DNA from: Sinotaia quadrata
Taxonomy: Eukaryota > Mollusca > Gastropoda > Architaenioglossa > Viviparidae
Direction of reading: 5' to 3'
Length of the DNA: 64,000 nucleotides
NCBI GenBank assembly: GCA_028829895.1
Contig: CM054179.1
Span: forward strand, 33,521,117 to 33,585,116
The notes beneath the pieces are model-generated. The model searched no databases and was not told where the DNA came from. It saw nothing but the letters and a program-made list of their open reading frames with translations. The position numbers and the translations under genes were made by a program. This document shows, in pieces, positions 49,469-62,160 of the stretch. Every line of letters begins with the position of its first letter. Position 1 is the stretch's first letter.

Positions 49469-50196
49469 ATGTAAGAAGGGCTAAACAATTCTCTTACAGA
49501 TAAAATGTAAGTTAAATGATTGGTGAGAGAATGAAAAGAGAATGGAGAAATTATGGATTGTATCTAAGCGCTACGCTCCCATGTTGTTGCAGTGGGCGTG
49601 CCTTCAACTTCTACTTTCAAACTTCCATCTTCAATCTTCAAGTTGATGCAGGCTTCAGACTTCAGTCTTCGTTCGGTCATTCTTGCTACAGCTATGTTCA
49701 GCTGTGGGCTGTCTCTGATCCTGTCTGAGCAGCATAGACTCTATGACATGTGTTACCTCTCCGAGAGTCTTCGGTAATCTGCAGACTACAATCTACCATG
49801 AGAATCCCAGGATGGTGTGAGACTGAGAAAATGACTGCCATTGCCATTCTGAGTTCCAGACGATCCCATTGTGCTCAACCGACTGCGGAATGAGAGGAAG
49901 GGGGACATCGGCATTGTGTGGATGACAAATCTCTTCAGATATCTTCTCTACGATGCTGCATCTAAGACTCAGGTCATGAAACCAAATTCACTATATCAAC
50001 TCTCTTCTTCTCTCCAATACGTGATAAATCGTAACTCTGGTTAGAGATTGTTCCTGAGGCAGACATTGTAGAATATTGATTATCTAGAATAGAGTTTAGA
50101 TGTAAGACATTTAAATATGCGAACTGTTTCCAAACTTATTTTTTATTTTTGTGATATAGATATTATTTTATAATAAATCTTTTATCTTTTGTTACA
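49469..50196. mobile_element. candidate solo LTR or other retro-element segment
   Basis: This GC-richer block stands out from its AT-rich flanks. It has CT-rich hexamer-like repetition (cttcaacttctactttcaaa at about 49604-49640) and several CpG sites. Near its end are AATAAA (50171-50176) and a terminus cttttgttaca. A tgtaagaagg at 49469 could be the opposite TG...CA end. No matching 5-bp target duplication was found, so LTR status is only suggested. The open frames at 49516-49777 show no family motif. Confidence 0.28.
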
Positions 50197-51115
50197 TCCT
50201 TCTTTCACATGTGCATTGATGCATGTCTGGAGTAGTTAGTGGGTGGATGGGGGTTAGGGAGCTATTGTTTGAATGAAAGTTAGTCAATGTTGTGAATTTA
50301 GATTACTCCTTAAGTAAGAAGTTCCACCTGCGAATAGAAGTTATGTACCGGTAGTGTGTAAGCTTATAGTGGTATGTGGGAAATTCATATTAGGAAACGA
50401 ATCCTAAAATGTAATCACTGATAAGCGATTATGGTTATTAATGATAAACGAATTCATAATTAATAACGCATAATAGAGATTAATGCACCATGCGCGTCAC
50501 AGCTTGTTTATTCTGTTCAAAATAATTCAGTATTCTCTTTTGTAGTAAGCTATTTTCCAAACGAAAAAATTATGTTATCATCTGCTGAGGGTTGCTCAGA
50601 TTGGTAAAACATTGGCCAAAATTTAAAAAAAGCATGATGCATCTCCAGGTCATGTTAAAATTAAAGACTCTATGCAAATGTTATTATTAATAGTTCTCAT
50701 CAGAGACTAATAGGAAACTGTCGTTCAGCGTTTGAATATTTATTTGCTACTGTGCTAACTAAACTACTGTTCTAAACGTTATTAACTTTTTGTGGTCACC
50801 CAAAAGCACCTTTATTTAAGAGCCTAACAATGGAAATTTGTTGTCTCAAGTTGAACTTGCAAAATTCGATCAATTTTTGTTAGAAAATGAAAGGATTGGC
50901 CTGACTTTATATAGAATATAAAAAGTCTTATCTCTCTCGTGAAAACAGCAGAATATTGTGGTTAACAAAGACTGCACTTCTGACATACGCCACAAAGAGC
51001 AACTTTCTCTTCTACTCCAAGTATTGAAATTAATCACAAAAAGAAGTAAAAATTAAGAAATTATTTGTGAATATTTGTATATAAATGATAGCACTGTTTG
51101 ATAGAGAAGGAAGAG

Positions 51116-51500
51116 ATGTATGTGTTATCATAGATGAGGAAGTGAGATGTAAGCGTTCGTTGAGAGAGGAAGAAAATATGTAAGCGTTCGTTGAGAGAGG
51201 AAAAAAATATGTAAGCGTTCGTTGAGAGAGGAGGAAAAGATGTAAGTATTTGTTATGAGAGAGGAGGAAAAGATGTAAGCGTTCGTTGAGAGAGGGTGAA
51301 AAGATGTAAGCGTTCATTATGAGAGAGAAGGAAAAGATGTATTTGTTATAAGAGATGATGAAAAGATGTAAGTATTTGTTATGAGAGAGGATGAAAAGGT
51401 GTAAGTATTTGTTATGAGAGAAGATGAAAAGATGTAAGTATTTCTTATGAGAGGATGAAAAGATGTAAGCGTTCGTTATGAAAGAGAAGGAAGAGACGAT
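51116..51500. repeat. 30-36 bp minisatellite, about 12 units
   Basis: Units follow the pattern atgtaagcgttcgttgagag plus a purine tail (aggaagaaaag), with a second subtype having gtatttgttatgagag. The unit length varies by 3-6 bases. The minus strand stays open through the array (51030-51560) as repeats of NKYLHLF-type heptads. I regard that as a by-product of units that are multiples of three or lack stops, and do not call a protein. Confidence 0.92.
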
Positions 51501-53149
51501 ATGATTGGGACAGACATCAGCAGTGCCGCAACTTTTCCTTCCTAATGCAGACACATACACACTTGAACAAAAACAATTGAAGTATTGTTTTGGAAGTGTT
51601 GGAAAGTATTATCTTTTTCATATAAGAAATACTTCCAGACAAAGCAGGTTTCAAGCGGAGGGAAGCACAGATTAGTATACATAGTGTATATACAGCACAC
51701 AAAGTAGAGTTTACGAATACTATTTAATATATCAGACTCGTGCTGAGAATCTGACTGCAGTTTTCGTCTCACTAAAGAGAGATAATCTAAAAAATATTCA
51801 AAGTAAATTCACCCAAAACTGAAATTTGCTCACAGTTATCTCAGTGACAAATAAATAAATAACTTTTAAAACTTCATTTCTACACGCATTAATAATATGA
51901 TGCATGAACAAGAATAAGACAACAGTGTTAGATCCCAAATTTTATAAGTGAAATAAGTATTTCTGCATTATTATTTTTTTTCACACTTTTATGATTGAAC
52001 TGGGAAATTGCTTTTACTACGACCTGTTTTAGTATTTCAAATAGCAAATTTCGTTCAGTTGTTTCCTTTTTCGACTCCCAAGAAATGCACCATTTCCACA
52101 AATTAGAAGGCTGAAAATCTGAATGCATGTGAATTTACAAGCGTACGGCGGTTTTTGATTAGAAAATGAAAGCGATGCGATTATAAATCTATACACCTTT
52201 GTAATAAAATACTGACATTTTCTTATATAAAGTCCATTTTAATTCTATTTCTAATCCCATGGATGTGCCAAAAAAAACCAACTATCGAATAGTTCTCCTG
52301 CTAAACTTCGAAGGCATTGAAACAAATCATGCTGAACATAAAGACAAAGATGTACCTTTATTTGAGTGACATCTTGATTCCCTTAAAAATTGTAAACGTT
52401 CAATGTTTAAAATTACAAAATCGGACAGTGAAAAGGGCAATAGAAGCTTCATACAATGTACACTATACTATCGTTTAGCTCGTGCCGGAGAAGCCCCGCT
52501 ATATTTTGCACACAAGTTATAGTAATGTGCATGATTAATGAGCAGTCTTGTGCTAAAAAATTGACGCCGTTCAGCTATCATAGAGCACTCTTTCTCATAG
52601 AATTAGGACCTTGCTACTGACAAAACAAGAGCTGGTTCATCCTCACCAAGTTAAATGGGGACGGCATCCGATATGTGCTGATTTGTGCCAGGATAGGTAG
52701 GGTCAGGGTCGAGTGTTGTTTTGGGATTGTTGGGTGGTGGTAGTGGTGGCAGAATTAGCTTTGTTTTGCAAGAATGCTCCAACATTACAAAACGGGCAAT
52801 TCGAGCAATTATATACCTATTGTGACACAGGATTTTTTTATCGTGCAACTACGGAAAGACATAAAAATTCAATTGGCAAACGTACCAAATATTAAGCGAA
52901 AGTATGATGGTAAAAAACAAAAGCACTATTCTCAATGTTTGTGCATTACGTTACTTTTATTAGTAATAAAACAATTAAACATGCTTAAATACTGATGGTT
53001 CTAATTATTATTACATGTATTTTAGATGAATTAATTACTTTATTTTTCGGCTTAAAACTGAATTTTAGGTAATCGTAAAATAGATATAAACTACCCAGGA
53101 AAAAAAACAACAACAGGCATTTTCACAAATTCCAACTACAGTGATTGAA

Positions 53150-54200
53150 GAAGAAAAAAAAACAGACACCAACTATTGTGAAAGACGATTTTAAAAAGTA
53201 CACACTACAAGTACAACCACAACAACAACAAAAGAAGACAAACATAAGAAACTAGCCAACACCCAGACAAGAAAAACAGAAACGAAGGAAATACATAAAA
53301 TACAGACTGAAACGGACAACACCAAGAAAACAGACTGAAATCGATGCCATTCTGGACGAGTTCACAAGGGTACTTGAGGCCCAGAGCAACAACACCACCA
53401 CCACCCAGAAGTCCATCGAACAACAAAGCAGGAAAGAAAAAGGCGGTGCCCACCACCACAAGAGAGAAAACAGCAGCAATAACAGCAGCCACATCAACAG
53501 AAGAAACCATCACCAACAGCAGCAACAACAATGGCAGTACAGAGAACAGCGGGGATTTTTCAATCACAACATTGCGGACATGATCCTCTGGATCACATCT
53601 ATTGGCCGCCAAAACCCATCGTCTACGGCTCTACGCCTATCCCAACCGACACCGGGAACAGCGACGACAATAACACCAATAAGCTGGATAAAGGGTTGAA
53701 CACCCCGGGCGTGTATACTCACTAAGTACTGACTTGGTGTGCTACTAGCCTGGGTTCTGTGAGACCCCCTACCCTCTCCCTTACAACATTGGGGATTATG
53801 ACAAGAGCAACAACCTCCACGACATTAGCTTACGAACTACCGAGCTAATGTATGCCTCTATCGGCCAGATATGTACGCCACAGACGAACTAGCCACACTA
53901 CAATGTGACAGCTCGACGTATCTACCAGCCCACCCACCCACACAATCCCTTCCCAGCATTGCATTCAATAGGGCTAACGTTTCGTAACGTAGCCTGTTAT
54001 CGCTTTTGAACGATACTGTTGATGCAGGTCCCCTTGAACGCAGCGCAATCGGAGGAAGCCGGAAGCGCTCCCCGTAATTTGATGACATCGTATCTACTCG
54101 CAAAGTTTAGTAGAACAAATGCATCCATGCCACTTGTTAGGTCACATTTCTCAATCTCCTTTCACTTTTACAAAATCATCGTACAGGTCGAACTCTCCTT
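53150..54200. other. GC- and CpG-richer island of unknown nature
   Basis: The window is otherwise strongly AT-rich. This kilobase has many CpG sites (for example cgacaccgggaacagcgacg, and cttgaacgcagcgcaatcgg near 54034). It could hold a promoter and first exon, for instance of the downstream NACA gene, or be a recent insertion. No TATA box, splice donor or element termini could be pinned down. Confidence 0.3.
53256..53699 (+). other. A/C-rich open frame, 147 codons, without ATG; gene status doubtful
   Basis: The frame is open from after a TAG at 53253-53255 to TGA at 53697-53699. It reads TEIDAILDEFTRVLEAQSNN near its start, then a Gln/Asn/His-rich stretch (NHHQQQQQQWQ), then NIADMILWITSIGRQNP. 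There is no ATG near the start. A second plus frame (53531-53725) overlaps it with WPPKPIVYGSTPIPTDTG. The plus strand of the whole block is rich in A and C with few T, which by itself keeps frames open, as also seen in the leucine-rich minus-strand frame 53205-53612. It could be part of a retro-element gag or an unrecognised exon. I recognise no domain. Confidence 0.2.
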
Positions 54201-57200
54201 CCTCCATCAACTGATCTGATTTCTTTTATGAACAGCTTTTAAAAGTGATCCTTTTTGTTGATATGTTTTCTCTCTTGTCATCAAAATACACATAGTATTT
54301 CTTACTCTTCTTATGAAAGTAATCAGTGTCACAAAACAATTCAAAAATGCAGATAAATAAGCTAAGCTTATCATCCAGTCACATTTTAAACAGCATGGTA
54401 GTTTTAATATTAGTGTTAATTATATTTAAGCAGTTAGGTAGTTTTACAAAAACCAACATAACGACTCCCTCTGCACGACATCTACCGGAAATGACCTTTC
54501 GGCTAGCCTCTGGACACAGCACTGTGAAATAAGACGTGAGTATCAAAAATCAAAATCATCTTTAACTTCTGTTTATCAAATCTGAATAAATTTTAGTCAG
54601 AAGGAGAGATCACTTCATTGTCATTATATATTTGATAAAATCGTTTGATTTGAGCTACATATTTTATAAAATAATGTCTTTTTTACGGCAGCTGCCGCCG
54701 AACATGTCTTGTTCTCGTTATTATATAATAATACATGTAAATTAGCAATAAAATATTGAGCAGATTAATTACATCAGAAGAGTTATCACTTAAATGTTTA
54801 AGTGAGTACTAATCATTTCACATTTATATTACACAATACTCATTTCCTTATATTTCTCCGCAACTCGCATGCAAAATGTAAATTTTATGCCAAGTATTTA
54901 GGACCACCAAATTTGAAATTATTATTAGTTCCAAGAATCAATGCAGCAATTTAGCGCTGTTTTTCAGAAGTAACATTTTCCTAATAGCCCTTTTTAATTT
55001 TTAAGTAATTTACTACATTTTGTAAGTTTTAGATCTTTGAGTTTGAGTATATCTACCGTTTAATAGCATGTTTTAGAAATTATATATTATTATACAAGTC
55101 TATTCTAATTTATGATTAGTAGTACTAGTACTAGTAGTACCAGTTGAATTTAATGTTCCGTAGTATTAAATATTAACTCTATTGTCTGAGCAGATAATAG
55201 GGTTACTTTCCATGAGGCAGGCAGGGTACACAAAATCTCGCTCCTTGATAGACAAGTTTAGGCCCTATTTGTAAACTTCTTTCCATACTGTTATGTGAAA
55301 TTAAACTTTTTTGTATTTCAGAATAGAGAAAGTTTAGACCCAATAGTATATACATAGTACGAGGTATCATAGTCACATAATCAGATTAATAGGGAACATT
55401 TTCCTTTCTGGATAAAAATTTTATTACTGTAAGCCTATAACTAATAAAGATTAACAATAACAAATAACATGGGCAGGAGGTTCACAAAAACCTGCACATA
55501 AAAAGTTCATGTGGACAGAAACTGTTTTGGAGCCTGTGTTTACATTTGTTTTCTGCAAAATAGGCCTAATGTTTTAAATCTCAACCCATCATTATTATAT
55601 TTTCCATAAAATATAATTTAGGTTTTTAAATACATATGAATAATTTGTTACATTGAATGAAATATTTGTAAAATATTCTTCTCCAAGTTGTATTTATCAC
55701 TCAGATAAACAACCTTTAGTTTTATTATGTTTTTGACTTTGAATGATAAACATTATCTATTTTAAAAAGGCAAACAAAAGTGCATCATCAGAATAAGTCA
55801 CCTAATAAATCAGGCCTACCATTTTAAATATTTAAAATAGTATGATAATGTAGCAATCACAGGAGATAATATTACTTATTAGGTGCAGAAAAATTAAATT
55901 TTAATAATTCATGCAGTAAACTCTTGATTGCTCAGTACTCTTTCTAAAGGCATATTGAAAATTGGCCATTAACGTTCACTGCCTTATGTAGTGATATATT
56001 TTGCTATTATCTGGCATTGTGTCCCCTCTCTACATATTGTTTTGGTCTTCATATAATTAATTAGGTGATCAAATTGCCTACCTAGTATAAATATTTACTC
56101 AAATTATGTCCATGTATAATTATAACTGCTAATTTTATTTTTTCATGATAATGCACATTAAATGATTAATATTTATTAGTATTTTATTACTTGTTCTGTT
56201 TGCTGTTGCTCTAATGGCATATTTGATCTAATGGCACAGCCAATCCCACTCCATGTTTGCATATGTATATGGTTTCTAATTTTTGAGGTGATGATTAAAT
56301 TATCCTGCTCTATAGATCTACATTTACTGAACCCAAAACTGTTATAACAGTCATTATAAACATTTTTTATTTTTTAAAACATTCTTGTGCTTTTAGAAGA
56401 CTAGGCAGTAGGCTTTGAGCATGACTTTATAAAGGCTATATATTTATTTATCAACCGAACACTGCATTCTTTGATTTGTGGATTTGCTACAAAACTCATT
56501 TTTTGTAATTGTAAAAATATATTTACTTGAAAGATCAGATCCACTTGAAGTAAATGACGCATAAAGAATGAAGTAATGATTCACTCAACTTTGTTATCAG
56601 AATATCACCCTCTCATTTGACATCATACTTGCGAGGTCAGAGCTTTCTATTTAGAATTTCTTCAAGATCACATGATTTTTGTGTTTTTGAGCTGTCAAAC
56701 AACCAGCCAGATTAGAAGATTTCTTTCAACTTTTTAATCAGTACATATATTTTTTTTAATGGGTTTATTCTATTGTTTTTATTGATTACATGGTTTAATA
56801 TAAAAATTAAAATGGATTGATAGGGTTTAAGAAAACAATAGTTAAACATTAAATTAAATAGTAATAATAATTTCACTGTAAGTGTAACCCTACCATTGTG
56901 TAATTTTAATGATTTAAAATTGCTTAGAGGTTTTTATATATCTGAAACATTAATTTTTACATTTATAAAAGAGTAAAGCACTATTAGTATTACTAAGAAA
57001 TGTACTTTATGCCTCTTACTTTAATGCCATTAGTAATTTTTAGAATAAGTGTAAACATTTGTAAAAAATAGAATTATCTCTCTTTGCATACAGTTTAAAA
57101 AGAAAAACTACATTGTGCACAGACACATTCAAAGATTAAACTATTTAAAGCACTTTTTAAAAAAAATAACAGTTTTAATAATTGTTAATTCAAGCAATGA

Positions 57201-57317
57201 AATAGCATCAATAGTTTTCAGTAATTTTTTTCAGTTCATACATTCTAACAAAATTATTGCTTCTTTATAATTCAAATAGTTTTCTGCACTGGAAATGTGG
57301 TTTTCGGTGCTTATAGT
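54201..57317. other. AT-rich gene-free stretch
   Basis: Nothing was recognised apart from a small tagtac palindromic run at about 55116-55142 and a weak inverted match between ggccctatttgtaaa (about 55263) and tgcaaaataggcc (about 55554). Confidence 0.5.
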
Positions 57318-59857
57318 TATATAGGTAGTCCCACTCATTCTTTTCTACTTCATAATAGTATAACTATTTTATGCTCAAAATATGTGAACTGATGAAATAA
57401 GTTTGTGTACAAAAAATTGTGATGATAGCTGCAATACTTTTTGAGATATCATTAATTTAGTGTCGTTATTTGTGGTAAACTTTTTTTAGACGTAATGAAC
57501 GTGTGATTTTCCAAGTTTATTACAAGTAAAATATAAACCACACTAAAAAACAATCCAACAATTCTAATAAACATGGTCATATATAAACAAGACAAAACAG
57601 ACATAATGCAAAATTTACTTTTCAGTTTATTATAAATTGCAAAAGAAAATGGGCTTTTGTTTCATAAAATTGCTCGCAAAATGTAACAAAAAGGAACATT
57701 CATAGCATCATAACATAAGCAAATGGTGAACAAAATACAATCAAAATGCATATTATTAAATCATTTACTATGTAGTTAATGCTTATTTTTTTTCAAAGGC
57801 ATTGCAAAGAAAATGTGGAAATTATTGGATGCTAAAAATGACCTTTTCAGCAAATTTTAACAAAGAAAAGGCATTAACGAAGTTTAACACAGAAAACGTA
57901 CACAAGCAAACTGCCATATCTCTGAAACTATATATCATACAGAGTTGGTTTACATATCAAAATGATCAGCAAACTATACTCTATATGTATAAAGATAATT
58001 TCTGTCTTATCACATATTCATATTGAGTTACATTTTTTATTTTACTGTACAATTTTTATTTACAAAGAAAATTAAAATGGCTAAACAGTCACATCTCAGA
58101 AACTATACATAACACAGTTATGGTTCACATATCAAAATAATCAGTAAACTATAGTCCTTCTACATGTATAAAGATAATTTCTCTTTAATCATATATTAAG
58201 TTATATTTTTCATTTTACTATACAATTTTTATTTACAAAGAAAATTAAAACAGATAAATGATCACATCTTAGAAACTATACATAGCACAGTATTGGTTCA
58301 ACTATTAAAATGATCAACAGTGAGTTATTTATTTATCTAAAGACAGATCAGTTATCTATGTTTTATCTGAATTAATATTTTTACAATAAAGACTTTTTTA
58401 TTTAAAAAATCTTTAAAATTGTATACTTGTTATTCTTTATGTATAATTCATACTCATACTAAGTCATAGATATAAAAACATACTCAACATACTATTATTA
58501 TTATATTAATTATAACAAAATAAACAAAAAAGTAATACATATCTTTATGTTTTGAAAGTTTTGTGACAAGTAAATTAAAGCATTTAAATATAATGAAAAT
58601 ATGTATGGATAACTTTATTCTTAAACTCTATCCACGTTTACATGAGTTAAGTACACATTAGTGACATAGAAGCTTGACAAATTTTAAAAATTAAAGAGGA
58701 AAACATTATGTTCAAATTCAAGTAAAAAACCGGTTAAAATTATTTAAAATGTATGTGTATTACTGTATAAAAGCATTTACTAAATAAAATATCTTAGTAT
58801 TATTATAAATCCACTGCATGAAATAAACATTTCACAGACCCAATTGTTTCAGTTGTTTACTATTTTTGCATCAAGAGTTATCTTTTCTTTTTTAAATTAT
58901 CGTTGTAAGAAAACGATTTTTTCTAAATAATGAGATTACCATCATGACTAAAATTAATTAAGTAAATAAAATAATATATCTGCGACTTCAAAATATATAT
59001 TGCAAGGAAAAAAGCAGTCAAACATTCGTGATAGAGTGATGTTTTCAAACTGCAGAAGCGATAGTGATGATAAGGACAAAATTAATAATTTTGCTTAAAA
59101 ATAGAGATATGTTTACAGATAAAATAATCACAGAGTACAGTAATCATTATTAAATGCTTACAGAAAAATCTTACTAATAAGAGGTTTCAACTGTTCATAT
59201 ATAAAATGTCAGAAAAATCAGCGGTAGCGTCAACAAGCATTTCGCACATGGAAGTCATGACTGAAATGGGATGTGTACTACGGGTTTTTAATTTAGCGGA
59301 TCTTGCAAGGATCTCTAATTGAGGATTACGGCATATCATTAGAAAGATGTTGAAATTCCGCAGAATATGATTTTTTTCTCATTATTTTGTGATAAATATT
59401 TCTTCCAAAAAATGTATCGTGACCTTTTTAGTTTGAAAATTTATTTGGTTATTCCCATCTAACACAAGTGAAAAGTATATGAGTGTAAATAGTTGTCTGT
59501 CCTCTATTTAAAGGACCAATCAGTTTTGGGGTTACAAAACCTTGCAGGCTCCGCTTTCTTCTTAAAACTTGGTACCCGAAAATGTGAATTTTACCTTTTC
59601 GTCCGTGAGGCGACATTTGACCCATTTTTGTTGCAAACCTAAGGTACTTTTGTCAAAGTTTATGGATACTATAATAAAATTCAGAAAAAAACAACAAAAC
59701 AAAAGTTCGAAAGACAAAACATTGATCTTTATTTTCATATAAAAATGGTTAGTTGATGTGTAATGTGAAGAAAACTGCTCTGGAGTAAAGTTTAGCAAAT
59801 TTGTGTGCGTTTGTGAGTTTTTGCCCGTAAAGCAGCGGCGGTGGGACTACCTATATA
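57318..59857. mobile_element. candidate 2.5-kb DNA transposon with 17-bp perfect TIRs
   Basis: tatataggtagtcccac at 57318-57334 is the exact reverse complement of gtgggactacctatata at 59841-59857. The interior holds a 174-bp satellite (separate entry) and a GC-richer right third with ggcgg and ccaatcagttttggggtt. No transposase frame was found, so it would be non-autonomous. The outer TATA/TA suggests a TA-type target, but the superfamily is undetermined. If real, it lies just upstream of the first NACA coding exon. Confidence 0.55.
57885..58325. repeat. about 174-bp tandem repeat, 2.5 units
   Basis: The motif atctcagaaactatacata and its variants occurs at 57918, 58093 and 58266 (periods 175 and 173). 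Each is followed by catatcaaaatgatcag, tgtataaagataatttct and tttttatttacaaagaaaat blocks. The open frame 57802-58026 covers the first unit and is not supported as a gene. Confidence 0.85.
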
Positions 59858-60210
59858 TAGAGATCCTTAATCAACATTATCCTTTGTAATTGTAGACCTT
59901 ATTACAGATCCCTCCATGTTTTTTCTCTCATTTCTCTAATTAATTATGTTTTTAAATTCTAAATCAAGTGGAATCTGCACATAATTTTTTCAGAGGATTG
60001 TCAGTTGCTTTTTTCATGCATTAGTAAATAAAATAATTGATGCACAAAAAGTACACTTTTTCTGAATTGACCTAACACCAGATTTCATAGTTAACCCCCA
60101 ACCCCAATGAGAAATCCCATCATCATGATCATGGTGCTAAGTTAGGCATATAGAAAATTCTTAATGCAACAATGTACAAAGCAGGAATAATACTAGTGTG
60201 CCTGTTGCAG

Positions 60211-60346
60211 CATGCCAATTGAAGCTGTTGAGAAGCCCATGGAGGAGACAAAGCCAGACGAGTCTGGAACTTCAGACTCAGATGATGATGATTCACCACC
60301 TGAACTTGAAGAACAGGATGCAGCCACAATGCAACAACAAAGCCAG
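60211..60346 (+). CDS. NACA: nascent polypeptide-associated complex subunit alpha, first coding exon (partial)
   Basis: ATG at 60212 follows a CCTGTTGCAG acceptor by one base, so the 5' UTR starts in an upstream exon. The 45 codons read MPIEAVEKPMEETKPDESGT, then SDSDDDDSPPELEEQDAATM and QQQSQ. The acidic N-terminus with PELEEQD matches metazoan NACA (known: MPGEATE, then S-x-SD, VPELEEQD, then QQ-AQ-LAAAAEI). NACA pairs with BTF3 at the ribosome exit tunnel and guards nascent chains from mistargeting. The next family residues (LAAAAE, then the NAC domain) do not follow. Instead CAG is followed by GCAAAA, implying a GC-AG intron, with remaining exons beyond 64000. The position -3 A favours this ATG. 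A processed fragment is the alternative. Confidence 0.8.
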
Positions 60347-62160
60347 GCAAAATTATTTTTTGTTTCATATCAAATAATGTGTGTATTAATATGTTTCAAA
60401 GCAAAAAATGCTCTTAATAGACCTAATTACCATACATTTATAGACTATTTAATATGCAGGGTGAAAATTATGGCACGTTAAAAAGTACAAATCGGTTGAA
60501 TTCTTGACTGGATAACTACAGCATTACAGAAAGCAGTTTATTCCCTCTTGGTAAGATAAAAGCATGTCCTTCAATTAAATTTGATTAGTCATAAATTAGG
60601 TAGAACTAGCCTCTATATGACGATGGCAGACATCTACTAAATTCCATGGAAAAAATTACCCTTTTGTCACAAGTGCTGTTTCATATTTACCATGCTTGTG
60701 AAATAATTTGTTGAATAAAACTATCTTCCAACTTTTCATTAATGTATTTTTTATTTGTGAGAGAGCGAGTGGAAGCGTGTAAGATCGCATTAAGTTTGCT
60801 ACAGTTAGCATGTTTCAATAACTGTGGCCATTTTCTCAATCTCCGGTTTTACCATCATATTTTGGTATGCCTTGCAAACACTAACATGGGTTCCACTAAG
60901 ATTGTCCAATCAAAATGTATCTTACATCAAACTAAGGCAAAATGAATGTAGAATGCAGCCATGTTAGTTACGAATCTGTACTTTTATTTTTATTGTACCT
61001 AAAAGTCGATTGGAAAAAGCCTATTTTGAATGATTACTTTTTGCACGGTTATTTTTGAAAATATAATTTATTTTTAATATCATTAGAAAGTAGAAAATCT
61101 CTGTTTAAAATGGCATTTTCATAGCGGAACCTGTAGGGTTGAAAAATGTGCAACCCAAGTGTGCACAAAGTAAATATAGGCCTAAACATAAATGAAGCTC
61201 GTGGTCATCATGGTGTTAGTGACTGCTTGTTTCTCTGCTGCGAAAGTAATTCAGTTGTAAAAATATTTTAATTAATTATCTGGATAATCTTTTAACCTCT
61301 CGCCCATCACATTAAAAAGTTGCACTATGCATCACCATGGCAGGTTGTTTTGCCGCTCAGCGATAATTGGATGGGTTAGCATGCAAAAAGATAAAAAGTG
61401 ACTCTCAATGGATTTTGAAAATATAAAGTGTAACATATGCTAAACATACTAAAGAATTTAAATTTTTTTTTTTTTTTATTAAAAATTTTTAATAAAAGTT
61501 CCCTTACCTTTCGTTGATCTTGAATAGGGAGTCTCAGTGTCTGAATCTATTTACTCACAGTGATGCAAATGTTTATAAAGATCGTTATAAAAATCGACGA
61601 CACCTCCAGGCAGTCAATTTTATAAAGTCTAAGTGATTTCGGGGTGTTTCAGCAGTAGTTTGGATAAATATCCTGGGTACCGCCTTATCAAAGATCTCTC
61701 ACATTATGTTAGATCAAACTAGATCAAAAGTTTGAAACACAGAGCATCAAGCAAGCAACCACCAAGTACTGTTACACTGAAAGCTTCAAAATCGAAGAAA
61801 ACAAATCTCATCCTGTTGTTGATTAGATGCAAAAGTATACTTTTTTCCTGCATAATTTTCAGTCCTAAGATTTTTCTAAATGAAAATTATTTCCTCTAGC
61901 TGAAAATAGTCCAAATGCATATATTTTTACAGTTCATGTCAAAAGTACTTGTTGAATATACATGATAGGGAAAGGAATGATGAAATAAAATAACTAATAT
62001 TTATTTGTTAGAAAATGTGTTTGTTACAAATATACATAAAACTGTGAAATAAATCAATTTTAATTAAAACACTTGTTGCAAATCATGGCACAAAATAGCC
62101 TGACCCTAGCAAATAACAAAGTATATGTGATGTGAAGATTCATAATTGAATTAGAATTAG
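60347..62160. other. probable NACA intron sequence
   Basis: No LAAAAE-type next exon was found here. It is AT-rich, with poly-T at 61462-61480. The open frame running from the NACA exon to 60481 is intronic. Confidence 0.5.

Noticed and set aside
53205..53612. 135-codon minus-strand frame rich in Leu/Val, looking like a multi-pass membrane protein
   Set aside because: It is the complement of an A/C-rich, T-poor tract; CAA/CAC/ACC repeats on the plus strand give Leu/Val runs on the minus strand. No conserved motif.
53858..54103. 81-codon minus-strand frame with balanced composition (LRYETLALLNAMLGRDCVGG)
   Set aside because: No family recognised, no splice sites convincing, and it lies in the CpG-rich block where open frames are expected; kept only as part of that island.
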